Shown here one piece after another: positions 1-6,897 of a DNA stretch of 31,983 nucleotides (positions within the stretch are counted from its first letter, which is position 1; each line of letters begins with the position of its first letter). The notes under the pieces were generated by a model. The model was not told the DNA's origin. It made no database searches and saw nothing but the letters and a program-made list of their open reading frames with translations. Position numbers and translations under genes: made by a program. This stretch comes from Flavobacterium sp. (GTDB lineage Bacteria > Bacteroidota > Bacteroidia > Flavobacteriales > Flavobacteriaceae): contig NZ_JASLCE010000118.1 in the NCBI RefSeq assembly GCF_030146175.1, positions 1 through 31,983 of the forward strand. Direction: 5' to 3'.

Positions 1-387
1 CTCCTATTGATTCTATCATTTCTGATAAGCTGTGTTTTTTTTATGCATTCCAATGCGAATGATTTCCGATATCCCGGAATAAAAGTGGTATTCGTTTTTT
101 TAAATTTAAGTTTATGTCCGATTTTTTTTGGACGTATCGTAAAAAAGAGTACCATTTCAAAAGAACAAAAATTGCTATTCTATGCCGTACCTGTCGTTTT
201 ATTGGAATATTTGGGAATTACCATGTTATTCTACTTTTATAAAACAGGAACTATCTTTTTTAATCACCTTGTTGTTAATGGAATTATAATCGTTTTTGCC
301 GTTTTTATTATCTACTATACGATTATGATTCTAAAACAATTGCCTTCTAAAATAGGCGATGAAAAAACGAATCGTTTAATGGACTAA
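1..387 (+). CDS. C-terminal part of a hypothetical integral membrane protein (5' end outside window)
   Basis: The frame is open from the first base of the window, so the gene most likely begins upstream and only its last 128 or so codons are seen; a TTG at position 7 is a formal start but there is no reason to prefer it. The visible part is very hydrophobic, with four likely membrane segments separated by short charged loops (GRIVKKSTISKEQK, FYKTG) and a cytoplasmic-looking charged tail. I do not recognise a family and see no catalytic motif. It ends just before a hairpin that terminates the opposing operon. Confidence 0.55.
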   Translation, partial: LLLILSFLISCVFFMHSNANDFRYPGIKVVFVFLNLSLCPIFFGRIVKKSTISKEQKLLFYAVPVVLLEYLGITMLFYFYKTGTIFFNHLVVNGIIIVFAVFIIYYTIMILKQLPSKIGDEKTNRLMD

Positions 388-394
388 ATAAAAA

Positions 395-422
395 TTCCGA
401 CAGCACAGTAAAGACTGTCGGA
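395..422 (-). terminator. Rho-independent terminator of the NUDIX/thioesterase operon
   Basis: A perfect 9-bp stem (TTCCGACAG / CTGTCGGAA) encloses a 10-nt loop. On the minus strand it is followed by a short T run, and it lies 9 bp past the thioesterase stop codon, between two convergent genes. Confidence 0.75.
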
Positions 423-431
423 ACATATATG

Positions 432-803
432 TTATATAATCTCTACTTCTGTTTTTCCATGCGATGCCGGACGGCCAAAACTGTCAAGATTTACCATCGT
501 AATAGCGTCAACAGTAATGATCACATCTTTGGTCATGACATTGCGAACTTCACATTTCATAACAATAGAAGTACGCCCAAATTTTACCAGGTCAATCCCG
601 ATTTCGATAATATCACCCTGTCTGGCGGAGCTCATAAAGTTGATTTCCGACATAAATTTGGTAACGATCTTGTTGTTTTTTAATTGAATGATTGCAAATA
701 GAGCCGCTTCCTCGTCAATCCAGGATAACAGTTTTCCTCCGAAAAGCGTACCGTTTGCATTAAGGTCTTCTGGTTTAACCCATTTTCTTGTCTGATAAAT
801 CAT
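432..803 (-). CDS. Acyl-CoA thioesterase, hotdog fold (YciA/acyl-CoA hydrolase type)
   Basis: The product (123 aa) is a single hotdog domain of the YciA-like acyl-CoA hydrolase family, which cleaves acyl-CoA to free acid and CoA in the cytoplasm. The diagnostic stretch is NANGTLFGGKLLSWIDEEAA at residues 15-34: the Asn/Gly-rich loop followed by the long hotdog helix with the catalytic Asp in WIDE. The C-terminal strand region (TVDAITMVNLDSFGRP) also fits. The family works as dimers or hexamers. It overlaps the upstream NUDIX gene by 4 bp (ATGA), so the two are translationally coupled. The acyl chain preference cannot be told from sequence. Confidence 0.88.
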   Translation of the reverse strand: MIYQTRKWVKPEDLNANGTLFGGKLLSWIDEEAALFAIIQLKNNKIVTKFMSEINFMSSARQGDIIEIGIDLVKFGRTSIVMKCEVRNVMTKDVIITVDAITMVNLDSFGRPASHGKTEVEII

Positions 804-1219
804 GATATAAATTTTTGCAGTGCCAAAGTTACTATTTCTTGGTGGTCAAATGCTAATTTGGGAAGTTCTTTTATTGGAAACCATGCGGCTTCTTTGGCAT
901 CATCGGCCGCAACAGCTACCGTGTTCTCCGGAACAATTCCAAAATAAGCAATAGAAACGACATGACTTCGAGGGTCACGAAATGGCTTTCCAAAGGCTCC
1001 GATTTGCTCTAAGTGATCGATTTTAATAGTTGTTTCTTCAAAAAGTTCTCGTATAGCGGCATCCATTAAGTCTTCATCCTGATCGACAAATCCACCAGGT
1101 AATGCCCAATCATTTTTAAAAGGCTCATTCGCCCGTTTTATTAAAAGAATGCTATAATCAGACAGTGTTTTTTTGGCAATGACGGCATCAACTGTTAAAA
1201 AAATGTTAGATTTTCTCAT
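800..1219 (-). CDS. NUDIX hydrolase
   Basis: This is a 139-aa single-domain NUDIX pyrophosphohydrolase. The NUDIX box runs from G43 to I65: G43, E49, R57-E58-L59, E61-E62, matching Gx5Ex7REUxEExxU except that Thr (T64) stands where Gly is usual. The preceding segment (LLIKRANEPFKNDWALPGGF) is typical of the ADP-ribose/8-oxo-dGTP type enzymes. The exact substrate is not predictable. It is the first gene of a two-gene unit with the thioesterase, overlapping it by 4 bp. No DNA-binding domain of the NrtR type is present: the protein ends soon after the NUDIX fold. Confidence 0.88.
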   Translation of the reverse strand: MRKSNIFLTVDAVIAKKTLSDYSILLIKRANEPFKNDWALPGGFVDQDEDLMDAAIRELFEETTIKIDHLEQIGAFGKPFRDPRSHVVSIAYFGIVPENTVAVAADDAKEAAWFPIKELPKLAFDHQEIVTLALQKFIS

Positions 1220-1401
1220 AAAGTACGAATTATGTATCTCGAAATTTTCAGTATTTTTTTGTTATAAATATGCAGCTTTAGTTCACTACTGTGAAAAAGT
1301 TTTTAGAAAATCAATCCTTTCTTTAAATATAAACAAGCCGGAAGCCTTGATTCTAAAGACAAAGTTAATTAATTGTTACTTTAATCACGTTCGATTCTCA
1401 T

Positions 1402-1409
1402 TATCTTTG
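1402..1409 (+). promoter_or_regulatory. Candidate -7 element (TATCTTTG) of the ompA-like gene
   Basis: TATCTTTG matches the Bacteroidota -7 consensus TAnnTTTG exactly. The nearest TTG upstream (1373-1375) lies 26 bp away, a little more than the usual 17-23, so the -33 box is uncertain. The transcript would have a leader of about 55 nt. Confidence 0.5.
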
Positions 1410-1428
1410 CCCAAATCAATACAAATAG

Positions 1429-1446
1429 CCAATAGTATACTGTTGG
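1429..1446. repeat. 18-bp near-perfect dyad in the ompA leader
   Basis: CCAATAGTATACTGTTGG is self-complementary except for one T/G position (1433/1442), which is a wobble pair in RNA. It lies in the predicted 5' untranslated region, 24 bp before the start codon. It could be an RNA hairpin or a protein-binding site. Confidence 0.45.
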
Positions 1447-1469
1447 AATTTAAAAAAAGTAAAGTGAAT

Positions 1470-2711
1470 ATGAAAAGAATTATGCTTCCCTTATTTGTAA
1501 CGGTACTGGCTTTCGGAACAGCTATGGCTCAGGAAAAACCAGTCTTTAACAAATGGTCAATCGACATCAACGGAGGAATCAGCAAGCCTACTGCCCCATT
1601 TACGAGCGGTTATTATGCAAAAAATTACAACCTTTTCCATGCTGATTTAGGTGTACGTTATATGTTCAACACCAAATTCGGTTTGAAAGTCGATGTAGGT
1701 TACGATCAGTTTGACAATGATTCTAAAAGTGCTTCTTTCGATGGACAGTATTATAGAACAACTTTACAAGGTGTGGTCAACCTGGGACGTGTGCTTAATT
1801 TCGAAGAATGGACACAACACTTAAACTTACAAGCGCATACCGGTATCGGATACGCTTTTATGAAAAACGATCGCTTTGATGGAGTCGACAATATGCTAAA
1901 CCATATTATTGGTCTTACCGGACAAATTAAATTATCGGAACGTGTTGCTTTAAATGCCGATTTTTCCATGATCAACAATGTACGTCAAAACAATACTTTC
2001 GATGGTGCTGTAGCTCCGGAAGACAGAGGTTTTAACGGTACCTTATATAATGCAACCGTTGGTTTGTCTATATATTTAGGTAAAAACGAAAGACATGCCG
2101 ACTGGTATTATGCAGAAGACAAGGTGGATCGATTAGCGGAATTAGAAAAACGAATTGGTGATTTGGAAACCTTAATGAACGATTCAGATAAAGACGGTGT
2201 GCCGGATTATCTGGATGCAGAAGCCAATACTATTCCAGGTGTAGCAGTGGATACAAAAGGACGTGCTGTTGACAGAAACAATAACGGAATACCGGATGAA
2301 TTAGAAAGCTATTTAGAGCGCAACTATGGTGCAAGCAGCAAAGGATCGTCTTTAAGCGGAGAAACGCTAAAAGAAATGATCAACCAAGGATATGTAAATG
2401 TGTACTTTGACTTTAACCAATCGCAACCGGCTTCTAATTCGGTTAGCGGAATGGATTTCTTAGTAAAATATCTAAAAGCGCATCCAGGTGCTACAGCTGA
2501 TGTAATCGGATATGCCGATGAAATCGGAAATACGGATTACAACAAAAACTTATCTCAGAAACGTGCTGAAAACGTTAAAAATGTTTTGGTTAAATCCGGA
2601 ATTGATGCTTCCCGATTAAACATTATCGGAAACGGTGTGGATAGTTCGGTAGCTAAAGATTCGAAAGCCGCACGACAATTGGTAAGAAGAGTTACTTTTA
2701 AAATCAAGTAA
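1470..2711 (+). CDS. OmpA family outer-membrane protein with TSP3-type repeats
   Basis: The protein (413 aa from the ATG at 1470) starts with a clear signal peptide (MKRIMLPLFVTVLAFGTAMA, cut before QE). A longer open frame exists upstream but it crosses the promoter region and lacks a signal. Residues about 25-205 form an eight-strand-like OmpA barrel ending in aromatic strands. A linker (about 215-275) carries acidic calcium-type repeats (DSDKDGVPDYLD, DRNNNGIPDELE). The C-terminal OmpA domain has the peptidoglycan-binding Asp and Arg in GYADEIGNTDYNKNLSQKRA. It tethers the outer membrane to peptidoglycan. It is a single-gene unit with its own promoter and terminator. Confidence 0.93.
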   Translation: MKRIMLPLFVTVLAFGTAMAQEKPVFNKWSIDINGGISKPTAPFTSGYYAKNYNLFHADLGVRYMFNTKFGLKVDVGYDQFDNDSKSASFDGQYYRTTLQGVVNLGRVLNFEEWTQHLNLQAHTGIGYAFMKNDRFDGVDNMLNHIIGLTGQIKLSERVALNADFSMINNVRQNNTFDGAVAPEDRGFNGTLYNATVGLSIYLGKNERHADWYYAEDKVDRLAELEKRIGDLETLMNDSDKDGVPDYLDAEANTIPGVAVDTKGRAVDRNNNGIPDELESYLERNYGASSKGSSLSGETLKEMINQGYVNVYFDFNQSQPASNSVSGMDFLVKYLKAHPGATADVIGYADEIGNTDYNKNLSQKRAENVKNVLVKSGIDASRLNIIGNGVDSSVAKDSKAARQLVRRVTFKIK

Positions 2712-2741
2712 TTAACAATATCTTATTCATAACTTATAAAG

Positions 2742-2770
2742 AACCGCTGTAATCCTACAGCGGTTTTTTT
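2742..2770 (+). terminator. Rho-independent terminator of the ompA-like gene
   Basis: A perfect 10-bp stem (AACCGCTGTA / TACAGCGGTT) with loop ATCC is followed by seven T residues. Confidence 0.92.
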
Positions 2771-2788
2771 ATAACTTTAAAATAAAAA

Positions 2789-3184
2789 ATGGAAAATCGC
2801 GACACCTTTCTGATCGATCTCAGAGGCGAAGCCTTGGGAATGATCACGGATCAGTCTTCGTCCGAAGAAATTTTTCAAAACAAAATCCTGCGTCCGATCC
2901 TGCGGCTGCAAAACGAACTTTTTATTCAGGTTTTCCTGAATTATGCTGTAAAACAGAAAAATGTTTTCTTTTCGCTCACACCCGAAAAAAAGATGGCCTA
3001 TATCGAGAATGTAATCCAACGGGATATTAAGTTCCGAAACTCGTTAAAAGGAATGATCATTGGCCTTTTTACGGTAGAAGAATATCAGGAATATATCAAA
3101 AATTCATCCAATCTAAACAAAAGAATGATGAATGTGCTTATCGAACGCCTGAAAAGTCAGGTGCAGTTATTGGAACTGGATTAA
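2789..3184 (+). CDS. Small conserved protein of unknown function
   Basis: The 131-aa product is soluble and mostly helical, with no signal peptide or membrane segment. Visible features are a charged N-terminus (MENRDTFLIDLRGEALG), a central basic/amphipathic helix region and a C-terminal helix rich in Leu and Lys. I do not recognise the family and see no catalytic motif. It starts 18 bp past the T tract of the ompA terminator and no separate promoter is obvious, so it may depend on readthrough. It is followed by its own terminator. The coding bias resembles its neighbours, so I think it is a real gene. Confidence 0.7.
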   Translation: MENRDTFLIDLRGEALGMITDQSSSEEIFQNKILRPILRLQNELFIQVFLNYAVKQKNVFFSLTPEKKMAYIENVIQRDIKFRNSLKGMIIGLFTVEEYQEYIKNSSNLNKRMMNVLIERLKSQVQLLELD

Positions 3185-3232
3185 TACGAATTATACAAAC
3201 AATAGCTTTTTATTAGCTACGTTTATTACAAT

Positions 3233-3263
3233 AAAAGGATCGTGTTATCGCGGTCCTTTTTTT
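3233..3263 (+). terminator. Rho-independent terminator
   Basis: An 11-12 bp stem with two G-U pairs (AAAGGATCGTG / CGCGGTCCTTT), loop TTAT, and a seven-T tail lies 48 bp past the stop codon of the small gene ending at 3184. Confidence 0.85.
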
Positions 3264-3374
3264 AGCAATATATTTTAAAAAAGGTAACTTTGTAGAAGTT
3301 TCGTATATAGCTTTATATAAATGCTAGATTTATTTATCTTTAAATACTTTTCTAAGCTCCATATTAATTATATC

Positions 3375-4205
3375 TTATGAATTTAATGCTTTTTCTAAAG
3401 ACTCATATTTTTCTTTAAAATAAGTTAAGTCTACATCTGGAAATAATTTAGGAAAACGTTTAATAATATTCCTCATCTGGTGTAAAACACCCTCTGCAGA
3501 ATACGTAAATGTCCCCTCTTTAAATTTATCACTAAAAGGGTGAGGTCCTTGTAAATATTTTGATCCGTATTCTACATAAACAGGTTTATAGTTTCCTAAC
3601 TTTTTTACAATTTCCTGTGTGTCAATATAAAAATACTGCCAATAGTAAACAGCCTTGCAAGCAATCATGGTATCATAATATTCTTCTAGATTCATATCCA
3701 TTTTAAACCAAATACCGGAATCAAAAAAATAAATGGGACAAGGATAAACACCCTCTTCTCTCAATATACAGCCATATGTACCATCATCCCCATGACCTGA
3801 CTTATGAAAATAATTAAGTTTAGGTAAAAAGTTTTGCCAGATCACTTCGGCTTCAGGTTGAGGGTTGTTTTTCCAAAAACGGCTGTCGTTATTATAATTA
3901 TCCCAAAAATGAGAAGGGTATCCTAATGATTCAAAAAGACCTAAAATTTTAAAACCTCCCCAAAGATATTCTTCGTCTGATTCATTCGTTGTTGAAGACC
4001 AATCTAAGGTTAAAGCACTTATAGAATTGTACTGATAATCTTCTTCAGGAATTTCAACTTTAATCCAATCTTTAGCTCTTGTTAGTATTCTTTGACTTAA
4101 AAATCCAGCATTTTTTATTACTTCTTCACTATTATTTTCATTTACTTGTAAGCTATTATTATCCAGCTCTTTAATAAAGTTATTCAGTTTTTCAATTATG
4201 ATCAT
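3375..4205 (-). CDS. SMI1/KNR4 (SUKH)-like protein, larger paralogue
   Basis: This 276-aa soluble protein has no recognisable catalytic site. Its second half follows the same pattern as the gene next to it: IYFFDSGIWFKMDMNLEEYY aligns with IYFHDFGIGFYPLKINFEGY, then a Tyr/Trp-rich segment (VYYWQYFYI), and the end LFPDVDLTYFKEKYESL matches LFPDFKMEEFIELYESL. That pattern, including the closing FPDxxxxxFxxxYESL, resembles the SMI1/KNR4 (SUKH) superfamily, many of whose bacterial members are immunity proteins against secreted toxins. The N-terminal about 90 residues have no counterpart in the neighbour. The gene is markedly more AT-rich than the flanking operons. No toxin gene is nearby. The family call is an inference from pattern only. 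Confidence 0.5.
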   Translation of the reverse strand: MIIIEKLNNFIKELDNNSLQVNENNSEEVIKNAGFLSQRILTRAKDWIKVEIPEEDYQYNSISALTLDWSSTTNESDEEYLWGGFKILGLFESLGYPSHFWDNYNNDSRFWKNNPQPEAEVIWQNFLPKLNYFHKSGHGDDGTYGCILREEGVYPCPIYFFDSGIWFKMDMNLEEYYDTMIACKAVYYWQYFYIDTQEIVKKLGNYKPVYVEYGSKYLQGPHPFSDKFKEGTFTYSAEGVLHQMRNIIKRFPKLFPDVDLTYFKEKYESLEKALNS

Positions 4206-4235
4206 ATGATTTGTTTTATAAAATAAAATATATCT

Positions 4236-4910
4236 TTATTTAATTTTTAAGGATTCATATAATTCTATAAACTCCTCCATCTTAAAATCAGGAAAAAGTA
4301 AAGGCATATCTTCTACAAAAGCATCATATCTGGACTTTCCATACAAGGCTGAGTCGTTTTTCCCATATTCGAGATATACAATTACATAGTGCCACATCAT
4401 ATAGCCTCTTGTTGCAAAAGCAAGCTTTACATATCCTTCAAAGTTTATTTTTAAGGGATAAAAGCCAATTCCAAAGTCATGAAAATAAATAATCTCATCT
4501 TCATTTTCTTTACTGAAAACTCCGGCACAAATATCTTCAACAGTATCTACAGGAATAAACTGCCCTGTTTTTAAAAAGGAATCTTCGCCTTTTATATAAT
4601 ATCCGTGACCTTCTTCAAGTTCAATAACACTATGTTTTTGAAATAATTCATCTAGCGGAAGTATGTTTATTATTCCACGTTCACTTGTTTTTTGTCCTTC
4701 GGTTCTTGTTGGAATAACACCCTCCCAATTATAAGAATAGCCATTAGTATAACTATAAAAACCTTCCATTGTATTTAATAACAGGTTTTTATATTTGTTA
4801 AAAAATGATTTTTTGGTCATACTCCATCCACCTCCTGTATATTTTATAGTCTTTTGAAGTTGAGCTTCTATTAATGGTTTTAATAATTCACGAAATTTGA
4901 ATTTATCCAT
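4236..4910 (-). CDS. SMI1/KNR4 (SUKH)-like protein, candidate orphan immunity protein
   Basis: The 224-aa product has the order of elements expected of a SUKH domain: an N-terminal helix, an aromatic/Asn-Gly segment (GFYSYTNGYSYNWEGV), a hydrophobic strand leading to an acidic helix (GIINILPLDELF), a strand-turn with the acidic patch ENEDEIIYFHDFGIGFYPL, and a C-terminal helix LFPDFKMEEFIELYESL. It shares the latter two elements with the gene downstream, which starts 30 bp later on the same strand, so the pair looks like an ancient tandem duplication. Known bacterial SUKH proteins neutralise polymorphic toxins by direct binding. No partner toxin is in this window. Confidence 0.55.
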   Translation of the reverse strand: MDKFKFRELLKPLIEAQLQKTIKYTGGGWSMTKKSFFNKYKNLLLNTMEGFYSYTNGYSYNWEGVIPTRTEGQKTSERGIINILPLDELFQKHSVIELEEGHGYYIKGEDSFLKTGQFIPVDTVEDICAGVFSKENEDEIIYFHDFGIGFYPLKINFEGYVKLAFATRGYMMWHYVIVYLEYGKNDSALYGKSRYDAFVEDMPLLFPDFKMEEFIELYESLKIK

Positions 4911-5056
4911 GGTTAAATTTGAATTTTATTATCCAATGCCAAAGTATAAAATTTTTCTTATAGTTTAGACTAAATTTTAAAGACGATTTAAAGGGAAAAA
5001 AAGACAAACTGGATTGATACATTTAGGTATATAAATACCTGAATTAATAGAATAAA

Positions 5057-5082
5057 AAAAGGACAGTTTTCACTGTCCTTTT
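5057..5082 (-). terminator. Rho-independent terminator of the usp-bestrophin unit
   Basis: A 10-bp stem (AAAAGGACAG / CTGTCCTTTT) with loop TTTTCA lies directly after the bestrophin stop codon, followed on the minus strand by a T run. Confidence 0.88.
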
Positions 5083-5085
5083 AAA

Positions 5086-6033
5086 TTACAACACGAAGTA
5101 AGTATCCTTAACCGGCTGTATATGCGAGATATCTACGGATTTCGGCTCCTCTGACTCGAATTCGTTTCGATACTCGTAAACCATCTGCAAGAGGTTTTTT
5201 TCAATGTTGCTGGAGATAAGATTCATTGGCGTATCGGTTGGTCGGTTTTCGAACGGATCCTGTAAATGGATCGCCATTTTTTCAATTAAAAAGAAAGCCG
5301 CACCGATAGTTGTTACCAATGGTATACGGAACCATCCCAGAAAATCGGTTAATCCGAATGGTAATAAGATCAGGAATAAAAACAACGTAAAACGGATGTA
5401 TAAACTATAGGTCGTTGGGAAAATCGTATTTTTAATACGCTCACATTTCCCCATCGAATCACACAAACGCGTTAAGGTATTGTCGATTTCCACTTGCTGA
5501 TAGACGTTAATTTTACCTTCGTCGTTTGCCTTACGCAATTCTTTTACGTGTAACATCAAAATGGCGTTTGGAACGTGCTTGTGTTTTTTAACAAAACGTA
5601 GTTCTTCTTCCGTTAACAACGACTGAATCAGTTTTATAGGATCTTTTCCTCGTAACGACTGACTTAAACTATAACACCAGGCCGCTTGTCGTTTGGCAAA
5701 ACGCTCTTTAAAATCGTTTGCCTGAGTCGAAAAATCCGGATCTTTATAAAATCCGATTACCTGTCGCAGTAACGAACGGGAATCGTTTACGATTGCTCCC
5801 CATACAATTCGGGCTTCCCACCATCTGTCGTAGGCCTGATTGGATTTAAAAGCCAATAGTAGCGAGATAATGGTACCGATGATAGACGGTACCGCAATTG
5901 GAATTTTGGTTGGAACGGTTTGAAACGTATGGTGAAATACTTCAAAAGCAATACAGTAGAGTACGATTAATACCAACTCCAGCTTAATTTTCCCCAAAAC
6001 ATATTTAAGTGGTACTCTTTTTTTTAGTAGCAT
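5086..6033 (-). CDS. Bestrophin-family ion channel
   Basis: The 315-aa product belongs to the bestrophin/UPF0187 family of pentameric inner-membrane channels. The N-terminal half has membrane helices at about 16-34 and 46-64 followed by the family hallmark LLLAFKSNQAYDRWWEARIVWGA (written here only in part: KSNQAYDRWWEAR, about residues 62-74). A second pair of hydrophobic helices is at about 210-250 (LYIRFTLFLFLILLPFGL). The cytoplasmic C-terminus carries the conserved DPFENRPTDTPM segment. Bacterial members studied so far conduct cations or anions; selectivity cannot be read here. It begins 26 bp after the universal-stress-like gene, so the two form an operon. Confidence 0.92.
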   Translation of the reverse strand: MLLKKRVPLKYVLGKIKLELVLIVLYCIAFEVFHHTFQTVPTKIPIAVPSIIGTIISLLLAFKSNQAYDRWWEARIVWGAIVNDSRSLLRQVIGFYKDPDFSTQANDFKERFAKRQAAWCYSLSQSLRGKDPIKLIQSLLTEEELRFVKKHKHVPNAILMLHVKELRKANDEGKINVYQQVEIDNTLTRLCDSMGKCERIKNTIFPTTYSLYIRFTLFLFLILLPFGLTDFLGWFRIPLVTTIGAAFFLIEKMAIHLQDPFENRPTDTPMNLISSNIEKNLLQMVYEYRNEFESEEPKSVDISHIQPVKDTYFVL

Positions 6034-6059
6034 ATTTTTTTAATTTTTAGATTAAACAA

Positions 6060-6785
6060 TCAGACGGTTTCCTCATGTAAGGAAAGTACCGGTAGGCCCA
6101 AGTTTTGATGAACCGGTATGGCTATGTTCTTTTTTAGCCGTGTTTTTTCCGGTTTTCGGGTTTCTACCAATAAATCGATATTGTTTTTTGAGATTGTTTC
6201 CGATAAAAACGGTGTGATTTCCTCCGGACGTTCTTCAAATACCGATGCCTGACTTACGATTTTAAAGGTAAATCGTTCGCTCACAATTCGTTGTAATTCC
6301 TGTACTCCTATTCCATTTGCAACACGCTCCAGATACAAGGCGTTATTAAAATGATGCTCTTCCGAATGTTGTCCCAAGTGTAGAATCGGACTTTTACAAT
6401 TCCCCAGTAATTTTAAAAAATGACGTTGGAATATATTGGTTTCCGATCGGTAACGTTGTGATAGGATAACCAATCCGATTTCAAGATGGTTTAACAGATT
6501 TTTTAATAAAGGTGCCGAAATACCAAACTGATGGCGCACGGTTAAAGTGCAATTGGCTGTTTCTTTAACAATAGCGCGGCATTCGTCTACAAGAGCATAT
6601 TGTGCCTCTGTCATTTCGGGCGACATGCTGCGAAGTGCCGATAAAGGCGAAAACAAAGTATCCGGTAAATCACTGATTGTCACTAAAACGATGGTGCAAT
6701 TTTTAGTGTCAGCGTGTTGTACAGCCGTTTTTACTGCGTAAAGTGTATCGGCTTCAAATGCGGTTGGAATGAGTATGTTATGCAT
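6060..6785 (-). CDS. Universal stress protein (UspA)-like, degenerate
   Basis: The 241-aa product opens like a UspA domain (MHNILIPTAFEADTLYAVKTA, a strand then a helix) and has the expected second strand (CTIVLVTISDLP) and the strand before the nucleotide loop (IGLVILSQRY). The ATP-binding pattern G2xG9xG(S/T) is missing: the region reads QRYRSETNIFQRHFLKLLGNCKSPILHL. A second, shorter alpha/beta unit follows (about residues 150-240), so it is a reduced tandem Usp. It probably acts as a cytoplasmic sensor or adaptor that does not hydrolyse ATP. It is co-transcribed with the bestrophin gene. A 14-bp stem ends immediately before its start codon. Confidence 0.8.
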   Translation of the reverse strand: MHNILIPTAFEADTLYAVKTAVQHADTKNCTIVLVTISDLPDTLFSPLSALRSMSPEMTEAQYALVDECRAIVKETANCTLTVRHQFGISAPLLKNLLNHLEIGLVILSQRYRSETNIFQRHFLKLLGNCKSPILHLGQHSEEHHFNNALYLERVANGIGVQELQRIVSERFTFKIVSQASVFEERPEEITPFLSETISKNNIDLLVETRKPEKTRLKKNIAIPVHQNLGLPVLSLHEETV

Positions 6786-6829
6786 CGGTGTAATTGTTTA
6801 TGATTTATATCAGCAAAACAACTACACCG
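6786..6829 (-). promoter_or_regulatory. 14-bp stem-loop abutting the start codon of the usp-like gene
   Basis: On the mRNA strand the arms CGGTGTAGTTGTTT (6829-6816) and AAACAATTACACCG (6799-6786) pair over 14 bp with one G-U wobble around a 16-nt loop, and the ATG follows the second arm with no spacer. It could control translation start or be a DNA operator. Confidence 0.55.
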
Positions 6830-6854
6830 GGATGAGAAGGGAATTAAATTAAAA

Positions 6855-6868
6855 TTAGAATATTCTAA
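6855..6868. promoter_or_regulatory. Palindrome TTAGAATATTCTAA, candidate operator half of a pair
   Basis: A perfect 14-bp palindrome sits between the two-component operon and the usp-bestrophin unit. A near copy lies about 22 bp away (6878-6890). Confidence 0.45.
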
Positions 6869-6874
6869 AAATTG

Positions 6875-6893
6875 ACATTAGAAATTCTAATGT
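6875..6893. promoter_or_regulatory. Inverted repeat ACATTAGAA-A-TTCTAATGT
   Basis: A 9-bp perfect inverted repeat with a 1-bp centre shares the TTAGAA/TTCTAA core of the palindrome at 6855. It lies 5 bp past the histidine kinase stop codon. On the minus strand it is followed by CAATTTTT, so it may also serve as a weak terminator. Confidence 0.45.
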
Positions 6894-6897
6894 AGGC

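Noticed and set aside
429..683. 84-codon plus-strand open frame opposite the thioesterase gene
   Set aside because: It is antisense to a well-supported hotdog gene and its product resembles no known protein.
1173..1469. N-terminal extension of the ompA-like gene
   Set aside because: The longer frame overlaps the NUDIX gene and the candidate promoter, and would bury the signal peptide 99 residues in. The ATG at 1470 is preferred.
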